Assembly (NCBI GenBank): GCA_900320765.1
Contig: ONTN01000060.1
Location: forward strand, 1 to 7,817
DNA length: 7,817 nt
Source: an uncultured Eubacteriales bacterium
Lineage (GTDB): Bacteria; Bacillota; Clostridia; Oscillospirales; Oscillospiraceae
Direction of reading: 5' to 3'
Each line of letters begins with the position of its first letter. The stretch's first letter is position 1. Shown here in pieces: positions 1-6,347 of the stretch. The translations under genes were made by a program, and so were the position numbers. The notes beneath the pieces were generated by a model. It was given only the letters and a program-made list of their open reading frames with translations, was not told the origin of the DNA and ran no database searches.

Positions 1-1173
1 AGCAAGGACGTGCGGAAGAAGACGGCTGAGATAAACGCCGCAATCGAGAGCGGCATAAGCGGGGTCAGAACGGCGAAGGCCTTTGCGAACGAGAAAGAGG
101 AACAAAAGAAATTCGACGAGGCAAACGGCATTTTCAAAACGGCGAAGCGCGAGTTTTATAAGGCCATGGGTATGTTCCAGAGCGGGATGGAATTTTCCAC
201 CGGAGCTATGCAGGTGCTCGTGATCGGCGCGGGCGGTGTGCTTATTATGCTCGGCAGAATGGATTACATAGACCTCGTGACCTTCACGCTTTACGTCTCC
301 GCCTTTCTCTCGCCGCTGAGAAAGCTCGTTATGTTTATGGAGCAGTACACCCAGGGCAGCGCCGGCTTTGAGCGCTTCCTTGAGATAATGCGGACGGAGC
401 CGGAGATAAAGGACGCCAAAGACGCAGAGGAGCTCAAAAACGTAAAGGGCGACATTCTTTTTGACAACGTTTCGTTCTCATATTCCGACGGAACCGAGGT
501 ACTGAAAAACGTGACGCTCAAGGTGCCAAGCGGCACGAGCCTTGCCGTAGTCGGCCCGTCCGGCGGCGGAAAGACGACACTATGCCATCTTCTTCCGAGG
601 TTTTACGACGTTACGGGCGGCAGGATAACCGTGGACGGCAAGGACGTCCGCTCGATAACTCAGGACAGTCTTAGACGGAATATCGGCATAATCCAGCAGG
701 ACGTGTTTATGTTCGCCGGAACGGTCAGGGAAAATATCAGGTACGGAAGGCCGGACGCGACCGATGAAGAGGTAGAAGAGGCCGCGAAACGTGCCGAGAT
801 ACACGCCGAGATAATGGAGATGCCTGAGGGGTACGATACCTATATCGGCGAGCGCGGAGTAATGCTCTCGGGCGGACAGAAGCAGCGCCTGTCCATCGCG
901 AGAGTTTTCTTAAAGAATCCGCCGATACTCATACTCGACGAGGCTACGAGCGCGCTCGACAGCATAACCGAGCAGAGGATACAGCAAAGCCTCGACAAGC
1001 TCTCAAAGGGCAGAACGAGTATAGTGATAGCCCACCGCCTCTCCACCGTCCGCGGAGCCGACAAGATAGCTGTCATCGAGGGCGAGCGGATAGAGGAAGA
1101 GGGAAGCCACTCCGAGCTCATGGAGAAGAACGGAGCCTACGCCTCGCTTGTAAAAGCGCAAAAGCTTGACTGA
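1..1173 (+). CDS. ABC transporter, fused permease/ATP-binding protein (5' partial)
   Basis: The C-terminal 390 residues of an ABC exporter half-transporter; the frame is open from base 1 and roughly 190 residues lie outside the window, since such proteins are usually near 580 residues. Residues 1-120 are the end of the membrane domain: a charged cytoplasmic helix with the typical GVRTAKAFANE stretch, then two hydrophobic segments near 70-90 and 93-112. The nucleotide-binding domain follows: Walker A GPSGGGKTT (Lys191, bases 553-579), Q-loop IIQQD, signature LSGGQ (289-293, bases 865-879), Walker B ILILDEA with catalytic Glu314, and the H-loop His345. All ATPase residues are intact. The family works as homo- or heterodimers at the cytoplasmic membrane and exports lipids, drugs or peptides; the substrate cannot be read from this part. 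It ends 13 bases before a strong terminator. The domain call is firm; the substrate is unknown. Confidence 0.95.
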   Translation, partial: SKDVRKKTAEINAAIESGISGVRTAKAFANEKEEQKKFDEANGIFKTAKREFYKAMGMFQSGMEFSTGAMQVLVIGAGGVLIMLGRMDYIDLVTFTLYVSAFLSPLRKLVMFMEQYTQGSAGFERFLEIMRTEPEIKDAKDAEELKNVKGDILFDNVSFSYSDGTEVLKNVTLKVPSGTSLAVVGPSGGGKTTLCHLLPRFYDVTGGRITVDGKDVRSITQDSLRRNIGIIQQDVFMFAGTVRENIRYGRPDATDEEVEEAAKRAEIHAEIMEMPEGYDTYIGERGVMLSGGQKQRLSIARVFLKNPPILILDEATSALDSITEQRIQQSLDKLSKGRTSIVIAHRLSTVRGADKIAVIEGERIEEEGSHSELMEKNGAYASLVKAQKLD

Positions 1174-1186
1174 ATATAATAATATT

Positions 1187-1225
1187 GCGCCCTGCCTGAT
1201 ATTTCAGGCAGGGCGCTCTTCTTTT
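1187..1225. terminator. Intrinsic terminator between convergent ABC transporter and murC genes
   Basis: A perfect 13-bp stem, GCGCCCTGCCTGA (1187-1199) pairing with 1204-1216, closed by a 4-base loop TATT. On the plus strand it is followed by TCTTCTTTT (1217-1225), ending the ABC transporter transcript. On the minus strand the stem is followed by a T-rich run (AATATTATTATATT), so it can also end the murC transcript. It occupies most of the 59-base space between the two stop codons. Confidence 0.9.
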
Positions 1226-1232
1226 GTGAAGT

Positions 1233-2606
1233 TTATTTCGCTATCATCTCGCCGACGGTGTAGATATCTCCGGCACCGACGGTCAGTATTATATCGCCGG
1301 TCTGGGCCTCGCGCTCGAGCGCGGCGGCAAGCTCAGGGAAGGTCGGGCAGAAAACGCTGCCGGGAAGCTCCTTCTGCAGATCTGCAGAGGAGATGCCTAT
1401 AGTGTTCTGCTCGCGGGCCGCGTAGATTTCGGCCAGGAACACCTTGTCGCAGCGCGAGAGCTCAGAAACGAAGTCGGAGAAAAGAGCCTTCGTCCTCGTG
1501 TAGGTGTGCGGCTGGAAGGCAATGATCACGCGGTTTTTCCGAAGCGGAAGAACCGCGTCGATAAGTGCGTGAAGCTCCTGCGGGTGGTGGGCGTAATCGT
1601 CGTAAACGAGGGCGCCGTTGCAGCTTCCCTTGTACTGAAAGCGCCTTTCGGCTCCGCCGAAGGTGGAGAGACCGCGGCTCACAGCGTCGCCGTCAATGCC
1701 GAGCACCCAGGCCGCTGCAGCCGCCGCAAGGGCGTTTTTAACGTTGTGAAGCCCTGGCACGTGGAGGGAAACGTGCGAGTATTGCTCACCCTTGACGAGA
1801 ATATCAAACTCGGAGACGTTTTCGCTGCGTGTAACGTTCGCGGCACGGACAAGAGCGTCCTCGCCGAGCCCGAAACTGATAAGCTCACGATCGAGGCCGG
1901 AGAGAGCATTGACGGTATTGGCGTCATCGGAATTGTAGATAACGAAGCCGCTCTTTTCGGGGACGAGGGAGGCGAAGCGGCGGAATGAAGCCTTGATAGC
2001 GTCGAGATCCTTGAAATAATCGAGATGGTCGGCGTCGATATCGAGGACGACCGCGACGGTGGGGAAGAAGCTAAGGAAGCTGTCGTAGTATTCGCAGCTC
2101 TCTAAAACGATTGTGTCGCCGCCGCCGACTCTGTATCCGGCGTGGATGAGAGGGAGAGTTCCGCCGATCATCACCGTGGGGTCAGCCTGAGCGGCCATAA
2201 GGATATGGGTCGCCATCGAGGTGGTAGTGGTCTTGCCGTGAGTTCCCGAGATGCAGAGCGCGTTTTTATATTTTCGCATGATAACGCCCCATGCCTCGGC
2301 CCGCTCAAATACTGGGATAGAGTTTTCGCGGGCGTAAATGATCTCGGGGTTATCCTCGCGGGCGGCGGCGGTGCGTATAACGAAATCCGCCCCGACCACG
2401 TTATCCGCGGAGTGACCGATGTGGACGGTTATCCCCTTCGAGCGAAGCTCGTCAATGACCGTGCTCTCGCGGATATCCGAACCGGTGAGAGGAACGTATT
2501 TTATGAGCACGGAGGCGAGAGGCGACATGCTTACGCCGCCGATGCCAACAAGATGCGCCCGCTTTCCGGAAAGTATCAGTTGTTCAAGCTGAGAAGTCCT
2601 GTCCAT
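1233..2606 (-). CDS. murC: UDP-N-acetylmuramate--L-alanine ligase MurC
   Basis: Cytoplasmic Mur ligase that joins L-alanine to UDP-N-acetylmuramate using ATP, the first step of peptidoglycan stem-peptide assembly. All three Mur ligase domains are visible in 457 residues, the normal size. The N-terminal Rossmann domain has HLVGIGGVSMSPLA near residue 20. The central ATPase domain has the P-loop GTHGKTTT (121-128, Lys125) and the DIDADHLDYF segment. The C-terminal domain has YDDYAHHPQE, FQPHTYTRT and a final GAGDIYTVGEMI. I chose the ATG at 2606 because GAAGG lies 8 bases upstream; an in-frame TTG five codons earlier has no ribosome-binding site. It stands alone, with its own promoter (2649-2677) and a shared terminator downstream. 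GIGGVSM and the HHP segment point to MurC rather than the related MurD, MurE or MurF. Confidence 0.96.
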   Translation of the reverse strand: MDRTSQLEQLILSGKRAHLVGIGGVSMSPLASVLIKYVPLTGSDIRESTVIDELRSKGITVHIGHSADNVVGADFVIRTAAAREDNPEIIYARENSIPVFERAEAWGVIMRKYKNALCISGTHGKTTTTSMATHILMAAQADPTVMIGGTLPLIHAGYRVGGGDTIVLESCEYYDSFLSFFPTVAVVLDIDADHLDYFKDLDAIKASFRRFASLVPEKSGFVIYNSDDANTVNALSGLDRELISFGLGEDALVRAANVTRSENVSEFDILVKGEQYSHVSLHVPGLHNVKNALAAAAAAWVLGIDGDAVSRGLSTFGGAERRFQYKGSCNGALVYDDYAHHPQELHALIDAVLPLRKNRVIIAFQPHTYTRTKALFSDFVSELSRCDKVFLAEIYAAREQNTIGISSADLQKELPGSVFCPTFPELAAALEREAQTGDIILTVGAGDIYTVGEMIAK

Positions 2607-2614
2607 AAGAAAAA

Positions 2615-2619
2615 CCTTC
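2615..2619 (-). promoter_or_regulatory. Ribosome-binding site that sets the murC start
   Basis: GAAGG on the minus strand, 8 bases before the ATG at 2606. The upstream TTG at 2621 overlaps this site and has no site of its own, so the shorter protein is preferred. Confidence 0.65.
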
Positions 2620-2648
2620 AATTATAAAAAATATAATTCCAAAAAGAA

Positions 2649-2677
2649 ATTATAATACAATCTATGGGAGATTACAA
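2649..2677 (-). promoter_or_regulatory. Probable sigma-A type promoter of murC
   Basis: On the minus strand, -35 TTGTAA (2672-2677, four of six matches to TTGACA), a 17-base spacer, and -10 TATAAT (2649-2654, perfect). Transcription would start near 2642, giving a leader of about 35 bases that includes the GAAGG ribosome-binding site. This is the best promoter match in the 157-base AT-rich gap between the phosphodiesterase and murC. Read from sequence only. Confidence 0.65.
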
Positions 2678-2763
2678 CCAAAAATTATACAATATTTTGA
2701 CGAAACGAGAGGACTTTTAGGAAAAACCAGTAGTGCTACATACCAAATTATAAAGAAGCGGAG

Positions 2764-3225
2764 TTACCAGATGCGTTTCATCTCGTAATTCAGGCTTCCG
2801 TTTTCAATCGTCAATACCCCGTAGGTATCACCGTAGCCTATCGAGCCGGGATTGATGACCTTGAGCCCGTTAACGTCGGTGTAATAGGGCAGGTGGGTGT
2901 GCCCGAAAAGGAGAACGTCAGCCCGGGCGACGCAGGCCGCGTTTATTATCGCGTCGTATCCGTATTTTACGCGGTAGGTGTGGCCGTGATTCAGAAAAAA
3001 GCTCTTTCCGCCGACGGTGACGAGCTTTGTGTATGCCTCACTGGGAGAGAGGTCGCAGTTTCCGGGAACGCTGCAGATGGGGATACGCGGGAACCTGTCC
3101 GCAAGATACTGAGCGTCGCGCTCAAGATCGCCGAGGTGAAATATTTGGTCCGGCAGCTCTTCCTCGACAGCCTCGACCATTGAGCCGAGCATACGGTGCG
3201 AATCGGAGAAAATAAGAAGCTTCAT
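2764..3225 (-). CDS. YfcE/MJ0936-type metallophosphodiesterase
   Basis: A 153-residue calcineurin-like metallophosphoesterase of the small YfcE/MJ0936/Vps29 group, soluble enzymes with a two-metal centre that hydrolyse phosphodiesters in vitro; physiological substrates are generally unclear. All metal-binding motifs are present in order: SDSH (Asp8, His10), LGDLERD (Asp33), GNCD (Asn56), NHGH (His80) and GHTH (His109, His111), followed by the usual INPGS turn at 125-128. The length is typical, so the gene is complete. I chose the ATG at 3225 because GAGGT lies 7 bases upstream and the protein then opens with the family-typical MKLLIFSDSH. A longer TTG-started frame back to 3285 would run through the divergent intergenic region. 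It is divergent from the small-gene trio and upstream of murC on the same strand. The substrate cannot be inferred. Confidence 0.92.
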   Translation of the reverse strand: MKLLIFSDSHRMLGSMVEAVEEELPDQIFHLGDLERDAQYLADRFPRIPICSVPGNCDLSPSEAYTKLVTVGGKSFFLNHGHTYRVKYGYDAIINAACVARADVLLFGHTHLPYYTDVNGLKVINPGSIGYGDTYGVLTIENGSLNYEMKRIW

Positions 3226-3239
3226 ATAAGTAACCTCAT

Positions 3240-3268
3240 TTGAACGGATGAATATACTGTTGTAGACT
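3240..3268 (+). promoter_or_regulatory. Possible promoter for the three-gene operon
   Basis: TTGAAC (3240-3245) and TAGACT (3263-3268), each matching consensus at four of six positions, with a 17-base spacer, about 20 bases before the first gene's start. The match is weak; TATACT at 3253-3258 is a better -10 but lacks a -35. The 63-base divergent gap must hold promoters for both directions if each gene is separately transcribed. Confidence 0.3.
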
Positions 3269-3288
3269 AAATAACGGGGAGGCAAACG

Positions 3289-3537
3289 ATGTCAGATTTA
3301 AAAAAGCTCCTTGATTCAGAGGCGGGCAAAAAGCTGAGCGCGAACAAGGAGGGGATACAAAAGATAGCGTCCGGAAGCGACGGACAGAAGGTAATGGGTA
3401 TTTTTAAGGACGAAAACGTGGAAGAGGCGCTGAAAAGCGGAGACACGGACGCGGTAAGATCGGCCATCGAAAAGGCAGCTAAAACGGAAGAGGGAGCGAG
3501 ACTTTTCAAGGAGCTCTCAAAGCTCTTAAACGTCTGA
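3289..3537 (+). CDS. Small uncharacterised helical protein, first gene of trio
   Basis: An 82-residue, charged, apparently all-helical soluble protein with no signal peptide or membrane segment. It has two similar pieces, LLDSEAGKKL near residues 7-16 and AKTEEGARLFKELSKLL near 63-80, which suggests a duplicated helical unit. The start is clear: ATG with GGGGAGG (3276-3282) 6 bases upstream. From memory it resembles short clostridial proteins with an 'LL.S.EG..L' pattern, mostly listed as hypothetical; I cannot assign a function. It is followed 20 bases later by the second gene of the trio and is probably cotranscribed with it. The gene is real by ribosome-binding site, spacing and codon use. 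Confidence 0.82.
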   Translation: MSDLKKLLDSEAGKKLSANKEGIQKIASGSDGQKVMGIFKDENVEEALKSGDTDAVRSAIEKAAKTEEGARLFKELSKLLNV

Positions 3538-3540
3538 ATT

Positions 3541-3549
3541 AAGGAGGGG
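3541..3549 (+). promoter_or_regulatory. Ribosome-binding site supporting the GTG start of the second trio gene
   Basis: AAGGAGGGG, 8 bases before the GTG at 3558. The strong site makes the non-ATG start credible. Confidence 0.75.
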
Positions 3550-3557
3550 AACGGGCG

Positions 3558-3908
3558 GTGAGCGATTTTGAAGACGCATTAAACAGCATACTGTCCTCCC
3601 CGAAGGATATGGAGAAGATCATGGGGCTCGCCAAGGAGCTCGGCGGGGGAGGAACTGAGAAAAAAGAGAAACAGGAAGGGAGCGGAATTGCCGCGCCAAT
3701 GCTCGACCCGAAGCTCCTCGGCGTTCTCAGCCGCATAATGGGCGAGTTTTCGGACAAGGGCGACGACAAGGCGAAGCTCGCCGAGGCGATGAAGCCATTC
3801 CTGAGCGAAAAGAGGAGCGCCGATCTTGAACGCGCCGTTAAAATAGCGAGGATCGCGAAGCTCGCAAGGACCGTTCTTCCCGAGCTGGGAGGTGAGTTCA
3901 ATCTATAA
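3558..3908 (+). CDS. Uncharacterised conserved protein, second gene of trio
   Basis: A 116-residue soluble protein started at GTG, supported by the AAGGAGGGG site. The N-terminal block (residues 1-30, DFEDALNSILSSPKDMEKIM then GLAKELGGGG) joins through a Gly/Lys/Glu linker to a C-terminal helical block with LDPKLLGVLSRIM, AEAMKPFLSEKRSADLERAV and IARIAKLART. From memory this layout (a 'FEDAL..ILS.P..M..IM' start, a low-complexity linker, then a 'L.PFLS..R...L..A...A' end) recurs in clostridial hypothetical proteins; no function is known to me. Its end contains the ribosome-binding site of the third gene and its stop overlaps that gene's start, so translation is probably coupled. Confidence 0.85.
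   Translation: MSDFEDALNSILSSPKDMEKIMGLAKELGGGGTEKKEKQEGSGIAAPMLDPKLLGVLSRIMGEFSDKGDDKAKLAEAMKPFLSEKRSADLERAVKIARIAKLARTVLPELGGEFNL
3888..3895 (+). promoter_or_regulatory. Strong ribosome-binding site pointing to an ATC start codon
   Basis: GGAGGTGA, a near-perfect match to the 16S anti-Shine-Dalgarno sequence. The distance from GGAGG to the in-frame ATC at 3901 is 8 bases, ideal for initiation. The GTG at 3892 that a gene finder would choose lies inside this site and so cannot use it. Confidence 0.7.
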
Positions 3909-4206
3909 CCGCTATTCCGCATACTCCGGCGCCGTCAGGAAAAAGACGCCCGCTACCGTGCGAGCGGAACCGGAGAAAAAAGAGGAGCCGAGGCTCGAAG
4001 AAGCCCCGGCAAGGCCGGAAAGAAAAAATGAAATTACGGAAAAACCGAAGGGAAAGCCAATGCTTTTCGGCATTGACGCAGACGATCTCATTCTCCTCGC
4101 GCTTATCTTCCTTCTTTATCGGGAATCGGGAGACGAGGAGTTTCTGATAATCCTCGGCGTTCTGGCTTTTTCAATACTGTCTCCGGGGAAGAGACCGATT
4201 ATTTAG
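3901..4206 (+). CDS. Uncharacterised YNRY-start membrane-associated protein, third gene of trio
   Basis: About 101 residues if started at the ATC at 3901, or 104 from the in-frame GTG at 3892. The protein opens with YNRYSAYSG, continues as a charged, Pro/Glu/Lys-rich low-complexity segment to about residue 53, and ends with a compact hydrophobic part: GIDADDLILLALIFLLYRES, then an acidic turn, then EFLIILGVLAFSIL. This suggests two short membrane-associated helices with a flexible N-terminal tail. From memory, clostridial proteins of this kind begin MYNRY and end in a similar D-D-LI-hydrophobic/acidic/hydrophobic pattern, which favours the ATC start; function is unknown. The start overlaps the stop of the second gene and the stop overlaps the convergent tagO gene. 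The reading frame is secure; the start is unusual. Confidence 0.8.
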   Translation: MYNRYSAYSGAVRKKTPATVRAEPEKKEEPRLEEAPARPERKNEITEKPKGKPMLFGIDADDLILLALIFLLYRESGDEEFLIILGVLAFSILSPGKRPII

Positions 4207-4220
4207 TCTCTTCTCCGGAG
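4181..4220. terminator. Hairpin in the overlap of convergent genes, stop codons in or at its loop
   Basis: A 15-base stem, 4181-4195 (CTCCGGGGAAGAGAC) pairing with 4206-4220, with one G-T pair (4187 with 4214) and a 10-base loop. The minus-strand gene's TAA (4199-4201) is within the loop and the trio's TAG (4204-4206) runs from the loop into the first stem base. On the plus strand it is followed by a short pyrimidine run, CTTTCTT, so it may end the trio's transcript. The minus strand has no T-run after the stem and one C-A mismatch, so termination there is less likely. Confidence 0.65.
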
Positions 4221-5317
4221 CTTTCTTCGTTCTCGGGAGTCTCCGCGGCTTCGGGCGCGGCATCCTCCTGCTTGCGGTGCTTGTGCCCGTGCGTCAGGGC
4301 GACGCCTATCGCTATTGCGACGCAGAAGGAGAAGACGAGAACTATGGCCTTCATCTCGCCGCTTGTTGCAATCAGAACGGCGGAAAGGCCGAGGATCGCG
4401 CTTATCGCGTAGAGAATGGCGACAGCCTGCTTCTGGCTGAGGCCCATATCGATAAGCCTATGATGGAAGTGACCCCTGTCCGGGCTCATCGGGTTCTGCC
4501 CCTTTAAAAGCCTGCGAATTATAGCAAAGAGAGTATCGAAAATCGGAAGGCCGAGAGCCATAAGCGGCACGATGAAGGATACGATAGTATACAGCTTTAA
4601 AAGCCCGGTCACCGATACTGTCGCAAGCACGTACCCAAGGAGCAGGGCGCCGGTATCGCCCATAAAGATCTTTGCGGGATTCATATTATACGGCATAAAG
4701 CCGACGCAGGCACCGACGAGGGCGGCGAGCACGATCGTCGTGTTCCATTGGCCGAGCACGAGAGCGATCGCGAGCATTGCCATTGAGGCTATCGCCGAGA
4801 CGCCGACGGCGAGTCCGTCGAGCCCGTCTATAAGATTGACTGAGTTCGTGACCCCGACTATCCAAAGAACTGTGAGCGGAATGCTGAGAAATCCGAGATC
4901 GATATACTCGCGCGCGCTCCACCACGCGGGGTTGGAAAGAAGGTCGATCTTAACTCCGAACGCCACCGCGATAAGAGCCGCTATTATCTGCACCCCGAAC
5001 TTGAGAAGGGCGGGAAGGGGGGTGATATCGTCGATGACCCCGACCGTTACGATAACGACGGAGCCGAGAAGGATGCCCCTAAGCTGAGTGTCTATCTTCG
5101 CGAAGAGCACTACGCTGATAACGAAGCCGAGAAATATGGCGAGGCCTCCCAGACGGGGGATCGGGTGATCGTGTACCCTGCGGGCGTCCTTTGGAACGTC
5201 GATTGCTCCGACCTTCTTCGCGAAGGCCTTAGCGAGCGGCGTTGAAATAAAGCTGACAAGCATCGCGGCAAAAAGGCTGAGGCCTGCGCTGATTATCACC
5301 GTTACGTCGATCTGCAT
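4199..5317 (-). CDS. tagO: Undecaprenyl-phosphate sugar-1-phosphate transferase, TagO/WecA type
   Basis: Membrane enzyme of the MraY/WecA/TagO family that moves a sugar phosphate, usually GlcNAc-1-phosphate, from a UDP-sugar to undecaprenyl phosphate. This step starts teichoic acid or other lipid-linked polymer synthesis. The 372 residues contain about ten to eleven hydrophobic segments and the family motifs in order: PKDARRVHDHPIPRLGG (42-58), VIDD (Asp96, Asp97), NLIDGLDGLA (161-170), FMGDTGA (218-224, Asp221) and the cytoplasmic GHFHHRL (282-288). The HHR loop and RRVH motif favour TagO/WecA over MraY. A hydrophilic acidic tail follows the last helix (from about 343). The ATG at 5317 has GAGGAG (5324-5329) upstream and lies 13 bases after trpS on the same strand, so it is probably cotranscribed. 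The sugar used and the final polymer cannot be read from sequence. Confidence 0.92.
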   Translation of the reverse strand: MQIDVTVIISAGLSLFAAMLVSFISTPLAKAFAKKVGAIDVPKDARRVHDHPIPRLGGLAIFLGFVISVVLFAKIDTQLRGILLGSVVIVTVGVIDDITPLPALLKFGVQIIAALIAVAFGVKIDLLSNPAWWSAREYIDLGFLSIPLTVLWIVGVTNSVNLIDGLDGLAVGVSAIASMAMLAIALVLGQWNTTIVLAALVGACVGFMPYNMNPAKIFMGDTGALLLGYVLATVSVTGLLKLYTIVSFIVPLMALGLPIFDTLFAIIRRLLKGQNPMSPDRGHFHHRLIDMGLSQKQAVAILYAISAILGLSAVLIATSGEMKAIVLVFSFCVAIAIGVALTHGHKHRKQEDAAPEAAETPENEESSGEETK

Positions 5318-5330
5318 TATGAACTCCTCT

Positions 5331-6332
5331 TTATCTCTGTAAAAATCCTATTTTTTTATACACCTTGCGGAGTGTCTTCTCCGCGACCCAGCCGGCCTTT
5401 TCCGCGCCGGCCTTGTAAACGCTTTCAAGATAGGCCTTGTCCTTGAGAAGGCGCTCGGTCTCCTCGCGGATCGGCGTAAGGAGCTCAACGACGGCGTCGC
5501 CGACAGCGGGCTTGAAGGCCCCGTAACCGAGACCGTCGAACTCGCACTCGATCTCGTCGTAGCTCTTGCCGGTGACGGCGGAGTATATCGACATAAGGTT
5601 AGATACCCCGGGCTTTGCCTCCGCGTCGAACCTTACGCAGCGCTCGGTGTCGGAATCGGTGACGGCGCGCTTGAATTTCCGCCTGATATCGTCAGGCTTT
5701 TCCATAAGGAAAACGCAGCCCTCGGGAAGGGACTTGGACATTTTCGACTCGGGCTGAGTGAGGCACATAATCCTCGCTCCGGCCTTTGCAGAAAGAAACT
5801 CCGGCATTTTGAAGACCTCGCCGTAGATCCCGTTAAAGCGCTGCACTATATTGCGGCAGAGCTCAACGTGCTGCTTCTGATCCTGACCGACCGGCACATA
5901 ATCGGGCTGGTAGAGCAGGATATCGGCGGCCATGAGGCTCGGATAGGCGAAAAGTCCGCCGTTTATATTATCGGCGTTCTTCTTCGATTTGTCCTTAAAT
6001 TGGGTCATACGGCTGAGCTCGCCGAACATCGTGTAGCATTGGAGAACCCAGCCAAGCTCGGCGTGCTGATGCACGTGAGACTGAACGAAAAGTGTGTTCT
6101 TTTCGGGATCGAGGCCGCAGGCGATATACTGGGCAAGCTGCTCAATCGTTCTGCGCCTGAGGTCTGCGGGATTCTGGCGCACGGTTATCGTGTGCATATC
6201 CGCCATAAAGTAGTAGCAGTCGTACTCGTCGGCTCTGACGCTCCAGTTCTTTATCGCGCCGAGGTAGTTGCCGAGATGAAGATCTCCCGAGGGCTGAATG
6301 CCCGAGAGCATTACTTTTTTCGCATTTTCCAT
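5331..6332 (-). CDS. trpS: Tryptophanyl-tRNA synthetase TrpS
   Basis: Class I cytoplasmic enzyme that charges tRNA-Trp. Its 333 residues are the normal bacterial length. The nucleotide-binding motifs are the HIGH-type sequence PSGDLHLGN (14-22) and KMSKS (197-201). Between them are the family segments YFMADMHTIT, FVQSHVHQH, LMAADILLYQPDYVPVGQDQ and QHVELCR, which line the tryptophan and adenylate site. The C-terminal helical region contacts the anticodon. The ATG at 6332 has AAAGGG 8-9 bases upstream. It lies 15 bases after the aminotransferase and 13 before tagO. I see no T-box or trp-leader upstream, as the preceding gap is only 15 bases, so control would come from the lost operon promoter. 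Confidence 0.97.
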   Translation of the reverse strand: MENAKKVMLSGIQPSGDLHLGNYLGAIKNWSVRADEYDCYYFMADMHTITVRQNPADLRRRTIEQLAQYIACGLDPEKNTLFVQSHVHQHAELGWVLQCYTMFGELSRMTQFKDKSKKNADNINGGLFAYPSLMAADILLYQPDYVPVGQDQKQHVELCRNIVQRFNGIYGEVFKMPEFLSAKAGARIMCLTQPESKMSKSLPEGCVFLMEKPDDIRRKFKRAVTDSDTERCVRFDAEAKPGVSNLMSIYSAVTGKSYDEIECEFDGLGYGAFKPAVGDAVVELLTPIREETERLLKDKAYLESVYKAGAEKAGWVAEKTLRKVYKKIGFLQR

Positions 6333-6347
6333 TTTCTATGCCCTTTC

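Larger units (their letters stand above)
2607..2763. other. AT-rich intergenic region between phosphodiesterase and murC
   Basis: 157 bases without a gene, strongly AT-rich from about 2620 to 2700 in an otherwise GC-rich region. It holds the murC promoter and four copies of TATAATT or TATAAT on the minus strand (around 2621, 2649, 2684 and 2747). An inverted repeat, AATTATA (2620-2626) and TATAATT (2632-2638), lies just before the murC ribosome-binding site. No convincing terminator for the upstream phosphodiesterase gene is visible, so some read-through into murC is possible. I see no riboswitch or RNA gene. Confidence 0.6.

Noticed and set aside
2607..2621. TTG start for murC at 2621
   Set aside because: It has no ribosome-binding site and overlaps the GAAGG site that serves the ATG at 2606.
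1506..2627. Plus-strand open frames of about 160 codons opposite murC (1506-1988 and 2142-2627)
   Set aside because: They are antisense to a fully matched MurC, have low-complexity unlikely translations, and have no ribosome-binding sites.
2721..2745. Possible terminator around GTAGTGCTAC with a nearby T-run on the minus strand
   Set aside because: The stem is only 4 bp with a 2-base loop, which is not a stable hairpin.
3226..3285. Upstream TTG start for the phosphodiesterase at 3285
   Set aside because: It would add 20 residues before the canonical MKLLIFSDSH opening and ignore the good GAGGT site before the ATG at 3225.
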